5,022 bases of DNA from Thermoflexales bacterium (GCA_015484715.1 WFUY01000544.1:1-5022), one strand, 5' to 3'. Counted from the first letter of the stretch, positions 1-5,022 are shown. Notes: generated by a model not told the origin, from the letters alone. A program made the numbers and translations.

Positions 1-1211
1 CCCCCACCGACACCCCGGCTCCCGTCACCCTCACCCTCTGGCACCCCTACGGGGGAACCTTCGGCCAGCAGTTCGAGGCCCTGGTCCGGGAGTTCAACGA
101 GACCCACCCCGGCATCGTCGTCGAGCCCAGCTACGGGGGCAACCTCTGGACGATGCGGGACAAGCTGCTGACGGCCATTGCCGGCCAGGCCGCCCCCGAC
201 CTCTCGATGGTGGACCAGTTCTGGTCCTCAGAGCTGGCCGACGCCGGTGCCCTGGTGCCGATGGAGACCTTCATCCAGGCCGATCCCGACTTCGACCGGG
301 AGGACATCTGGCCTATGGCCTGGAAGACGGCCACCTACGACGGCACCATCTGGACGATGCCCTTCTCCCTGAGCAACATCGCCCTCTACTACAACCGGCG
401 GCTCTTCCGCGAGGCAGGGCTGGACCCCGACCGCCCACCGACGACCTGGGAGGAGCTGGCGACGATGGCCCAGGCCCTCACCGCCGACCGGGATGGGGAC
501 GGCCAGCCGGACCAGTGGGGGCTGAGCTTTCCGGTGCAGGCCAAGCGGGGCGTCGTCTACTACTGGTTCGCCTTCCTCTGGCAGGCCGGCGGGGAGATCT
601 TCAACGACGATTACAGCGCCGCCCGCTTTCAGGAATCCCCCGGCATCGAGGCCCTGCGCTTCTGGCAGACGATGGTTGAGGCGGGCAGCCTGCCCCTGAG
701 CCCGCCGGACCGAGGCTTCGAGGAGGGGCAGATCGGGATGTTGTTGGCCTCCACCGCTCGGCTGAACCGCTACATCCAAGCCCTGGGAGACGACCTGGGT
801 GTGGCTCCGCTGCCGGCCGGGCCGGCCGGCGCTGCCACCGGCGTCGGTGGAGCCAACATCGCCATCCTCAGCAACGTCCGGGACCGGGAGGCGGCCTGGG
901 CCTTCGTCCGCTGGATGACCTCGCCGGAGGTCAACCGCCGGTGGAGCACCGAAACCGGTTACCTGCCCCTGCGCCGCTCCGTCGTCGAGTCGGCGGAATA
1001 CCGGGCCTACCTGGAGCAGGAACCCCGGGCCCAGGTGATCGTGGACCAGATGGCCGTCGCGCGGGTGCGGCCCAACATCCCCGCCTACGCCGCTGCCAGC
1101 CGGGAGATCGGCCTGGCCGTTGAGGAGGCCCTCTTCACCGGCGCCGACCCCGCCCAGGTCCTGACCGCGGCCGCCGAGAAAGTCAACGCCTTGTTATCCA
1201 CAGCGCCCTGA
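1..1211 (+). CDS. ABC transporter extracellular solute-binding protein (sugar-type), 5' end missing
   Basis: The reading frame is open from base 3 to the TGA at 1209-1211, giving 402 visible residues. The family is usually about 410-460 residues with its signal peptide, so only the secretion signal and lipobox are probably missing. The visible start (PTDTPAPVTLTLWHPYGG) looks like a Pro/Thr linker after a lipoprotein cysteine, followed by the first strand of the N-lobe. Family-typical stretches follow: REFNETHPGIVVE, the YYNRRLFREAGLDP region, TTWEEL, a FLWQAGGEIF segment, and near the C-terminus WAFVRWMTSPEVNRRW and TGYLPLR. The ATG at 153 lies inside the conserved N-lobe and is not the true start. 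Visible residues 162-170 (DRDGDGQPD) form an acidic, calcium-loop-like turn. By family, the protein would sit outside the membrane and deliver a sugar or polyol to an ABC importer. No permease or ATPase gene follows, so the partners lie upstream or elsewhere. Substrate cannot be read from the sequence. Confidence 0.9.
   Translation, partial: PTDTPAPVTLTLWHPYGGTFGQQFEALVREFNETHPGIVVEPSYGGNLWTMRDKLLTAIAGQAAPDLSMVDQFWSSELADAGALVPMETFIQADPDFDREDIWPMAWKTATYDGTIWTMPFSLSNIALYYNRRLFREAGLDPDRPPTTWEELATMAQALTADRDGDGQPDQWGLSFPVQAKRGVVYYWFAFLWQAGGEIFNDDYSAARFQESPGIEALRFWQTMVEAGSLPLSPPDRGFEEGQIGMLLASTARLNRYIQALGDDLGVAPLPAGPAGAATGVGGANIAILSNVRDREAAWAFVRWMTSPEVNRRWSTETGYLPLRRSVVESAEYRAYLEQEPRAQVIVDQMAVARVRPNIPAYAAASREIGLAVEEALFTGADPAQVLTAAAEKVNALLSTAP
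812..830. repeat. GC-only near-perfect 19-base palindrome inside the binding-protein gene
   Basis: The stretch GCCGGCCGGGCCGGCCGGC equals its own reverse complement except at the central base. In frame it contains two 9-base units encoding PAG-PAG, in the short loop after APLPAG that is typical of solute-binding proteins. It most likely reflects codon bias in a Pro/Ala/Gly loop rather than a signal. Confidence 0.5.
1194..1202 (+). promoter_or_regulatory. Isolated perfect DnaA-box match (TTATCCACA)
   Basis: The nine bases match the classical DnaA-box consensus TTATNCACA exactly. They lie in the last codons of the binding-protein gene (Leu-Leu-Ser-Thr), 26 bases before the mntA start. TTA is an unexpected codon in such a GC-rich gene. 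No cluster accompanies it: the only near matches I found have one mismatch each (1777-1785 and, on the other strand, 2207-2215). It could be a lone DnaA-titration or regulatory site, or chance. Confidence 0.25.
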
Positions 1212-1228
1212 CGCATCTAGGTGCCCCG

Positions 1229-1561
1229 ATGGAGAACTCAATACCTCTACCCTGGAAAGAAATCGTCGAATTCTGCAGACGGTGGAAAATCCGGCAGATG
1301 GCTCTATTCGGCTCATCGCTGCGAGATGATTTCAGGCCAGATAGCGATGTAGACATCCTTATTGAATTCGAAGACGACGCCGATTGGAGCCTCCTCGACC
1401 ATGCCCAGATGCAGCAAGAGCTCCAGTCCTTGGTTGGACGGGAGATCGATCTGATCACCAAGCGAGCTCTGGAGTACAGCCGGAACTGGTTGCGCCGACA
1501 AGAGATCCTGCGCACTGCCAAGGTGATCTTCCCTGGGGAGGCTCGTGATGAAGAAGGATGA
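1229..1561 (+). CDS. mntA: MNT-domain nucleotidyltransferase, type VII antitoxin of HepT
   Basis: This 110-residue protein is a minimal nucleotidyltransferase. The signature GSX10DXD is exact: G28, S29, then D40 and D42 within SDVDIL. A third acidic residue, D74 (EIDLIT), sits where the family's last metal ligand is expected. Family knowledge: MntA-type proteins use ATP to AMPylate a tyrosine of their HEPN partner, silencing it in the cytoplasm. All catalytic residues are present, so the enzyme should be active. The ATG start follows a modest AGGTG (1219-1223) at 5-base spacing and lies 17 bases after the preceding stop. The gene overlaps hepT, the usual antitoxin-first order. Base composition is lower than its neighbours (31/60 and 28/60 GC in lines 1261 and 1321, against 40/60 in line 541), suggesting acquisition. 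The other reading, a housekeeping nucleotidyltransferase, is unlikely given the adjacent HEPN gene. Confidence 0.93.
   Translation: MENSIPLPWKEIVEFCRRWKIRQMALFGSSLRDDFRPDSDVDILIEFEDDADWSLLDHAQMQQELQSLVGREIDLITKRALEYSRNWLRRQEILRTAKVIFPGEARDEEG
1535..1541 (+). promoter_or_regulatory. Shine-Dalgarno that decides the hepT start
   Basis: GGGGAGG inside the 3' end of mntA stands 6 bases before ATG 1548 but only 3 before the in-frame GTG 1545. The ATG is therefore the better start. Placement inside mntA implies that toxin translation is coupled to antitoxin translation. Confidence 0.6.
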
Positions 1562-1907
1562 AATCACCTTGCTGGACATCACCCAAGCTGCCCAGCGAGT
1601 CGTCTCCTTCATCCAAGGAATGACCAAAGAGGAATTTCTAGCCGATATGAAGACCCAGTCCGCAGTGCTATATCAGTTGCTGGTGATAGGCGAAGCCGTC
1701 AAGAGGCTTTCCCGCGAATTCCGGGCTCAGCATCCCCATATCCCGTGGTCACTCATTGCAGGGATGCGTGACCACCTTATTCACGGTTATGATGCCATAG
1801 ATTGGGATGAAGTCTGGAAAACCGCTGTCAAGGATGTACCAGATCTGCTGTCCAATGTGGAGCCGTTGCTTCCTCATACTCCAGATACTCCAGAGGACTT
1901 AACTTGA
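1548..1907 (+). CDS. hepT: HEPN-domain ribonuclease toxin (DUF86 / HepT family)
   Basis: The 119-residue product is mostly helical and carries the HEPN RX4HXY motif: R74, H79 and Y81 in MRDHLIHGYDAIDW. Other family marks are QLLVIGEAVKRLS (about 43-55), WSLIAGMR just before the motif, and VWKTAVKDVPDLL after it. Family knowledge: HepT dimers cleave RNA (tRNA in studied cases) through the R/H pair, and Y81 is the residue that MntA AMPylates. Toxin and modification site are both intact. The gene overlaps mntA by 14 bases, and its TGA is followed after one base by the menA ATG. An in-frame GTG at 1545 would add one residue, but the ribosome site favours the ATG. The last residues (HTPDTPEDLT) form a probably disordered tail encoded by a 9-base tandem repeat. 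GC is low relative to the flanks, as for mntA. Autorepression by the complex is possible but cannot be seen. Confidence 0.93.
   Translation: MKKDEITLLDITQAAQRVVSFIQGMTKEEFLADMKTQSAVLYQLLVIGEAVKRLSREFRAQHPHIPWSLIAGMRDHLIHGYDAIDWDEVWKTAVKDVPDLLSNVEPLLPHTPDTPEDLT
1876..1893 (+). repeat. Perfect 9-base tandem duplication in the hepT tail
   Basis: ATACTCCAG occurs twice in direct succession. It encodes the TPD-TPE part of the HepT C-terminus. The second copy runs into AGAGGA (1892-1897), the likely ribosome binding site of menA, so copy number would alter the toxin tail in 3-residue steps without a frameshift. Confidence 0.8.
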
Positions 1908-1908
1908 T

Positions 1909-2829
1909 ATGTCAGCCAGCGAAACGTCTTCCCGTTGGCAAGCCTGGCGCATCGCGATACGGCCCAAGACCTTGCCGGCAGCCGTGGCCCCGGTTCTGGT
2001 CGGCACGGCGCTGGCCTACGCCGACGGGCGCTTCGCTCCCCTCCCGGCACTGGCCGCGCTCATCGTGGCCCTGCTCCTCCAGATCGGGGCCAACCTGGCC
2101 AACGACTACTACGACTACCTCAAGGGCGTGGATCGGGCCGGACGGCAAGGTCCTCTTCGGGTCGCCCAGAGCGGACTGATCCCTCTGCCCCACCTGCGGA
2201 GGGGAATGTGGATCACCTTTGCCCTGGCCGCGGCGGCGGGAAGCCTCCTGATCGCCGTGGGAGGGTGGCCCCTCTTGATCCTCGGTGCGGCGGCCATCGC
2301 CGCTGCCGTCGCCTACAGCGGCGGCCCCTACCCCTTCGGCTCCTACGGCCTGGGCGACCTCTTCGTCTTCCTCTTTTTCGGGCTCGTGGCCGTCGGCGGG
2401 ACCTACTACGTTCAGACCCTGCGCCTCACCGCCACCGCCCTGCTGGCCGCGACTTCGATGGGCCTGCTGGCGACGGCCATCCTGGTCGTCAACAACCTGC
2501 GAGACCTTGAGACCGATGGGCGGGCCGGCAAGCGGACGCTGGCGGTGCTGATGGGCGCACGGCTCACCCGGCTGGAGTACACCCTGCTTCTGGTCATCGC
2601 CTACGCCATCTTGCTACTGCTGAGGCCGGCCGGCCGCTGGTCCGTCTGGCTGCTGCTCCCCTGGCTCTCCCTGCCCAACGCCCTCCGCTTGATCCGGGCC
2701 CTTCATCGGAGCCCAGACGGTCCGGCTATGAACCGGCTCCTGGCCGGAACCGCTCAACTGGAGCTCCTCTTCGGCCTTCTCCTGTCCATCGGCCTGGTGC
2801 TGGCCCGAATCACCGGCGACTACCCATAA
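1909..2829 (+). CDS. menA: 1,4-dihydroxy-2-naphthoate polyprenyltransferase
   Basis: This 306-residue UbiA-family integral membrane enzyme attaches the polyprenyl tail to 1,4-dihydroxy-2-naphthoate, giving demethylmenaquinone. Length is normal for MenA. Near the N-terminus is RPKTLPAAVAPVLVGTALA (18-36), a MenA hallmark. The first Asp-rich motif is N62-LAND66-YYD69 with D75. GPLRVAQSGLI (81-91) follows, and the second motif is N195-NLRD199-LETD203 followed by GKRTLAVLMG. The stretch about 136-169 (YSGGPYPFGSYGLGDLF and GGTYYVQ) is also characteristic of MenA rather than UbiA or chlorophyll synthase. Several hydrophobic helices are evident (about 45-60, 103-117, 121-136, 150-164, 178-194, 222-238, 284-300). 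The ATG lies one base after the hepT stop, with AGAGGA 11 bases upstream inside hepT, so translation is probably coupled to the toxin gene. GC returns to the high background. No other men gene is in view. Confidence 0.95.
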   Translation: MSASETSSRWQAWRIAIRPKTLPAAVAPVLVGTALAYADGRFAPLPALAALIVALLLQIGANLANDYYDYLKGVDRAGRQGPLRVAQSGLIPLPHLRRGMWITFALAAAAGSLLIAVGGWPLLILGAAAIAAAVAYSGGPYPFGSYGLGDLFVFLFFGLVAVGGTYYVQTLRLTATALLAATSMGLLATAILVVNNLRDLETDGRAGKRTLAVLMGARLTRLEYTLLLVIAYAILLLLRPAGRWSVWLLLPWLSLPNALRLIRALHRSPDGPAMNRLLAGTAQLELLFGLLLSIGLVLARITGDYP

Positions 2830-2842
2830 GCCCTTGGAACGC

Positions 2843-2858
2843 CGGAATCGCTATTCCG
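2843..2858. repeat. 6-base inverted repeat with 4-base loop in the menA-oxidoreductase spacer
   Basis: CGGAAT, CGCT, ATTCCG forms a perfect short hairpin 13 bases after the menA stop. No T-run follows, so it is a poor intrinsic terminator. It ends 19 bases upstream of the -35 element and could be an operator half-site pair. Confidence 0.4.
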
Positions 2859-2866
2859 ACGGGCCG

Positions 2867-2898
2867 CCTGGACCATGTTGCCGGATGGACGGTCCTGG
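2867..2898. repeat. Imperfect inverted repeat bracketing the -35 element
   Basis: CCTGGACC (2867-2874) and GGTCCTGG (2891-2898) pair at 7 of 8 positions across a 16-base spacer. The spacer contains the predicted -35 hexamer, so a dimeric repressor binding here would block the promoter. The link is positional only. Confidence 0.3.
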
Positions 2899-2906
2899 TG
2901 TAAAAT
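2878..2906 (+). promoter_or_regulatory. Predicted sigma70-type promoter for the oxidoreductase operon
   Basis: TTGCCG (2878-2883, 4/6 to consensus) and TAAAAT (2901-2906, 5/6) are separated by exactly 17 bases. The AT-rich hexamer stands out in a GC-rich spacer. Transcription would start near 2913, leaving a leader of about 40 bases with a strong ribosome site. It probably drives 2952 through the thioesterase gene. Confidence 0.55.
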
Positions 2907-2938
2907 GGGTTCCAGACGCTGCCCCTCGCCAACCCGTT

Positions 2939-2946
2939 AAGGAGGT
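2939..2946 (+). promoter_or_regulatory. Strong Shine-Dalgarno deciding a GTG start
   Basis: AAGGAGGT is a full-strength ribosome binding site, 5 bases before the GTG at 2952. It fixes that GTG as the start of the oxidoreductase gene. Confidence 0.8.
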
Positions 2947-2951
2947 CTCCG

Positions 2952-3956
2952 GTGTCTCAACGTGTTGCCCTCTACCTGCAGGATGCCCACCCCATCCGGG
3001 ATGGGATGCAGTATGTCCGCTACGCCGAGGAGAAAGGCTTCGAGGCCGTCTGGCAGGCCGAGAGCCGCCTGGTACGCGATGCCATCGTGCCCATGGCCGC
3101 CTTCGCCGCCGTCACCGAGCGCATCAAGGTGGGCTCCGGCGTCATCAACAACTGGACCCGCAACATCGGCCTCCTGGCCGCCACCTTCCTAACCCTGGAC
3201 GATCTGGCCCCCGACCGGATCATCTGCGGCATCGGGGCCTGGTGGGACCCGCTGGCCCGCAACGTGGGGATCCGACGGCGCAAACCCCTGACGGCGATGC
3301 GGGAGACGGTGACGGTGCTCCGCCGGCTCCTGAAAATGGAAAACGTGACCTTCCACGGCGAGTTCGTCCACGTGACCGGCATCGAACTGGACGTGGTGCA
3401 CGGTCGCCGGGAGCCCCGCAACGTGCCCATCTACATCGGGGCCACCGGGATGAAGATGATGGAACTGGCCGGCGAGATCGCCGACGGCGTGGTGCTCAAC
3501 TACTGCGTGCCGCCGGAGTACAACGACCGCGCTCTGGAGCACCTGGAGATCGGGGCCCGCCGGGCCGGGCGGGCGCTGGAGGAGATAGACCGCCCCCAAC
3601 TCATCGTCTGCTCGGTGGACCACGATCGGGATCGGGCCATCTACGGGGCCAAGGCCCTGCTGACCCAGTACCTGGCCCAACAGCCCCACATCGCCCAGGC
3701 CAGCGGTGTCAAACAGGAGGTCGTGGAAAAGGTGCAGTCCATCCTGGGCTGGCCGGCCACGAAGGAGCAGATCGAACAGGCGATGCAGTACGTGCCGGAC
3801 GACCTGGTCTACCGCATCACCGCCAGCGGCACTCCCGAAGAGGCCAAGGCCAAGGTCCAGGAGTACCTGGACCACGGGGCCACCTGCCCCATCCTCTACC
3901 CCCTGGGCGACGTCCGGCTGATGATTGACACCTTCGCGCCTTCGAGCAAAAGGTAA
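2952..3956 (+). CDS. LLM-class (luciferase-like) flavin/F420-dependent oxidoreductase
   Basis: The 334-residue product is full length for the bacterial luciferase-like TIM-barrel family, which includes F420-dependent Mer-type reductases and FMN-dependent monooxygenases. Visible family landmarks are [18 protein letters not shown] (21-38), [16 protein letters not shown] (56-71), the strand-loop [21 protein letters not shown] (86-106), [17 protein letters not shown] (111-127), [27 protein letters not shown] (158-184), and a C-terminal [18 protein letters not shown] (293-310). The pattern resembles the F420-dependent branch, with cofactor F420 bound at the barrel end, but the sequence alone does not settle F420 against FMN, nor the substrate. 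It begins with GTG after a very strong ribosome site and has its own promoter. Only 6 bases separate it from the PIN-domain gene downstream, implying co-transcription. The enzyme is cytoplasmic; no signal peptide is present. Confidence 0.88.
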   Translation: MSQRVALYLQDAHPIRDGMQYVRYAEEKGFEAVWQAESRLVRDAIVPMAAFAAVTERIKVGSGVINNWTRNIGLLAATFLTLDDLAPDRIICGIGAWWDPLARNVGIRRRKPLTAMRETVTVLRRLLKMENVTFHGEFVHVTGIELDVVHGRREPRNVPIYIGATGMKMMELAGEIADGVVLNYCVPPEYNDRALEHLEIGARRAGRALEEIDRPQLIVCSVDHDRDRAIYGAKALLTQYLAQQPHIAQASGVKQEVVEKVQSILGWPATKEQIEQAMQYVPDDLVYRITASGTPEEAKAKVQEYLDHGATCPILYPLGDVRLMIDTFAPSSKR

Positions 3957-3962
3957 TACCGT

Positions 3963-4433
3963 ATGACCCTGATCTACCTGGACTACAACTGCTTCCAAAG
4001 GGGATTCGACGATCCCGGGCAAATTCGGATTCGAATGGAAGCTTTAGCCTGCCAGGAGATCTTCATACAGGCGGAAGAAGGTGCAGTCCAATTGGTCTGG
4101 TCCTTTATGCACGAAGATGAAACTATGCTCTGTCCTTTCCCAGAACGGAAGCTGGAAGTGCTTCGCCTAGCAACTCTGTGCGCGATACGGGTAGGCCCCG
4201 AGGAAGCGATCCAGGAGATCGCCGAAGCTTTCCAGCGCGAAGGGTCACTATCTGCGAAAGATGCCATCCACCTGGCATGTGCTTCTTACGTCGGTGCCGA
4301 CGTCTTCCTGACCTGTGATGATAAGCTGATCAAACGGGCCAGACGACTGGACCTCGAAATGGCCGTGATGAATCCCGTTGACTACGTCAGAAGGATGGCA
4401 AAAGATGACGAAGAAAGTAAGAGTTATGAGTGA
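3963..4433 (+). CDS. PIN-domain ribonuclease, VapC-like toxin candidate
   Basis: This 156-residue protein has the PIN-domain layout. The N-terminal strand IYLDYN carries the first acidic residue, D7, with N9. E51 lies in SFMHEDE, where the second metal ligand is expected. D100 falls in SAKDAIHLACAS (97-108), followed by GADVFLTCDDKLIKRAR with D119/D120. These four acidic positions would bind Mg2+ or Mn2+ for RNA cleavage. The family usually has about 125-150 residues, so length fits. The ATG follows AAAAGG at 9 bases and sits 6 bases after the oxidoreductase stop. The 3' end overlaps the next small gene. GC is low (28/60 in line 4081, against 44/60 in line 3241), suggesting foreign origin. 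The family is dominated by toxins of VapBC-type pairs, but here no antitoxin gene precedes it; the candidate partner follows. RNA target is unknown. Confidence 0.85.
   Translation: MTLIYLDYNCFQRGFDDPGQIRIRMEALACQEIFIQAEEGAVQLVWSFMHEDETMLCPFPERKLEVLRLATLCAIRVGPEEAIQEIAEAFQREGSLSAKDAIHLACASYVGADVFLTCDDKLIKRARRLDLEMAVMNPVDYVRRMAKDDEESKSYE
4389..4395 (+). promoter_or_regulatory. Shine-Dalgarno deciding the start of the small partner gene
   Basis: AGAAGGA within the 3' end of the PIN gene lies 9 bases before ATG 4405. The later in-frame ATG 4426 has no comparable site, and the upstream TTG 4378 has none either. Confidence 0.5.
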
Positions 4434-4617
4434 TACGGAAATCAGGACCATTGGCATCGAAGCCCTGAACAAGGCCCTCGGTCCTGCTGCTGCACTTCGA
4501 TTCCTCACCCTACTTCACCGTGAAGCTACGGATTACGTGGAGATCTCTCGGCGGCTCTACGAAGGCCAAACGATACAAGAGATATTTGAAAGAGCTAGAG
4601 CTTACTGGAAGGAATAA
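4405..4617 (+). CDS. Small helical protein, probable antitoxin/partner of the PIN-domain protein
   Basis: From ATG 4405 the product has 70 residues; from ATG 4426 (MSDTEIRTIGIEAL) it has 63. The first has the better ribosome site, while the second begins right at the apparently conserved part. The protein is charged and predicted to be nearly all helix: IRTIGIEALNKALG, AAALRFLTLLHRE, then DYVEISRRLYEG and TIQEIFERARAYWKE. I recognise similar small proteins next to PIN genes, but no named family, and no clear ribbon-helix-helix, AbrB or Phd motif. The start overlaps the PIN gene by 29 bases, arguing for coupled translation and a stoichiometric partner. GC is low, like the PIN gene. By position and size it is best read as the antitoxin of a toxin-first pair; that role is inference. 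The stop is 25 bases before the thioesterase gene. Confidence 0.7.
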   Translation: MTKKVRVMSDTEIRTIGIEALNKALGPAAALRFLTLLHREATDYVEISRRLYEGQTIQEIFERARAYWKE

Positions 4618-4642
4618 CTCACAGAACGCCGTCAAGGTCGCG

Positions 4643-5022
4643 ATGAACAAACAACCCAACTCCCGGATGTGCTTCGTCTGCGGTGTGCAGAACCCGGTGG
4701 GACTTCACCTAGCCTTCTACGAGGACCACGAGAAGGAGCGGGTGATCGCCCACATCACCGTGCCGGAGACATACCAGGGCTACCCCGGCGTCGTCCACGG
4801 CGGGATCGTCGCCGCCATCTTGGACGAAGTGGCCGGCCGCGCCCTGCTCATCCACGGCTCCGACGAGGACCTGATGGTCACCCTGAAGATGGACATCCGC
4901 TATCGCCGTCCTACCCCTGTGGGCGTGCCCCTGACGGCGGTGGGATGGGTGGAACGGCCTGGGAACCACCGGGCCAGGGTGGCCGGCGAAATCCGCCTCC
5001 CCGACGGCACCATCACCGCCCA
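4643..5022 (+). CDS. PaaI-like hotdog-fold acyl-CoA thioesterase, 3' end missing
   Basis: An uninterrupted frame runs from ATG 4643 off the right edge, 126 codons plus two bases. The start reads MNKQPNSRMCFVCGVQNPVG, where C10-X2-C13-G and NPVGL are typical of one PaaI-like thioesterase subgroup. The hotdog signature VVHGGIVAAILDE covers 51-62, with H52, G53, G54 and the likely catalytic acid at D61 or E62. LKMDIRYRRPTPVG (81-94) is the usual strand and turn after it. Family proteins have about 130-170 residues, so only a short C-terminal part is missing. The enzyme would hydrolyse a cytoplasmic acyl- or aryl-CoA thioester; the substrate cannot be told. AAGGT (4634-4638) is 4 bases upstream of the ATG. 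High GC returns here, so the low-GC insert ends in the 25-base gap before it. It is probably the last visible gene of the operon that starts at 2952. Confidence 0.88.
   Translation, partial: MNKQPNSRMCFVCGVQNPVGLHLAFYEDHEKERVIAHITVPETYQGYPGVVHGGIVAAILDEVAGRALLIHGSDEDLMVTLKMDIRYRRPTPVGVPLTAVGWVERPGNHRARVAGEIRLPDGTITA

Noticed and set aside
228..779. Minus-strand open frame (183 codons) opposite the binding-protein gene
   Set aside because: It is an antisense shadow of a recognised gene with no recognisable motif.
812..830. GC palindrome in the binding-protein gene as a regulatory site
   Set aside because: It is explained by a duplicated Pro-Ala-Gly codon triplet in a GC-rich gene; it is mid-gene with no promoter nearby.
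1194..1202. Replication origin at the DnaA box
   Set aside because: There is one perfect box only, no cluster, no AT-rich unwinding region, and it lies inside a coding sequence with no dnaA or dnaN nearby.
1904..2179. + strand open frame starting just before menA in another frame
   Set aside because: Its product is Pro/Ser/Arg-rich low complexity; the overlapping menA frame carries all the family motifs.
2843..2858. Hairpin after menA as an intrinsic terminator
   Set aside because: The stem is only 6 base pairs and is followed by GC-rich sequence with no T-run.
2834..3928. Long + strand open frame (364 codons) overlapping the oxidoreductase gene
   Set aside because: Its product is Arg/Gly/Pro-rich low complexity typical of a shifted frame in GC-rich DNA. 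It has no ribosome site, and the other frame encodes a clear LLM-family protein.
3189..4022. Long minus-strand open frame (277 codons) opposite the oxidoreductase and PIN genes
   Set aside because: It is antisense to two well-supported genes, its composition is Gly/Val/Leu/His-rich without family motifs, and no promoter or ribosome site is evident.
4378..4404. Upstream TTG start extending the small partner protein by nine residues
   Set aside because: There is no ribosome site before the TTG, and the added residues lie outside the part that looks structured; ATG 4405 has AGAAGGA at good spacing.

Overview
This is a GC-rich window in which every supported gene lies on the + strand and is tightly packed. 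It suggests a menaquinone-using bacterium with a GC-rich genome. A Chloroflexota-like thermophile or soil/sediment lineage is my best guess, from the Pro/Thr-rich linker of the lipoprotein-like binding protein, the LLM-type oxidoreductase and the abundance of small toxin-antitoxin pairs. That assignment is inference only; no rRNA or other phylogenetic marker is present.

Left part (1-2829). The window opens inside an ABC-transporter solute-binding protein gene (1-1211). Seventeen bases later begins a type VII toxin-antitoxin pair: an MNT-fold nucleotidyltransferase antitoxin (mntA, 1229-1561) overlapping a HEPN-fold ribonuclease toxin (hepT, 1548-1907). One base after the hepT stop starts menA (1909-2829), the membrane prenyltransferase of menaquinone synthesis. 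No terminator is visible between these four genes, so they may be read as one unit.

Middle (2830-2951). This 122-base spacer is the only real intergenic region. It holds a good sigma70-type promoter (TTGCCG, 17 bases, TAAAAT), two inverted repeats that could be operators or weak hairpins, and a strong Shine-Dalgarno just before the next gene.

Right part (2952-5022). An LLM-class (luciferase-like) flavin/F420 oxidoreductase gene (2952-3956) is followed after 6 bases by a PIN-domain ribonuclease gene (3963-4433). A small helical protein gene (4405-4617), the likely partner or antitoxin of the PIN protein, overlaps its end. After 25 bases comes a PaaI-like hotdog thioesterase gene (4643 to the right edge, incomplete).

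The most striking structure is a repeated layout. Two unrelated toxin-antitoxin pairs, both of visibly lower GC (about 47-52% in lines counted by hand, against 67-73% in the flanking genes), are each spliced into a chain of ordinary metabolic genes with spacings of 1 to 25 bases. Both look acquired, yet neither visibly interrupts a neighbouring gene. The mntA-hepT pair is a known system with all its key residues present. The PIN plus small-protein pair has toxin-first order and is the less characterised of the two. I see no CRISPR array, tRNA, rRNA, transposase or phage gene.
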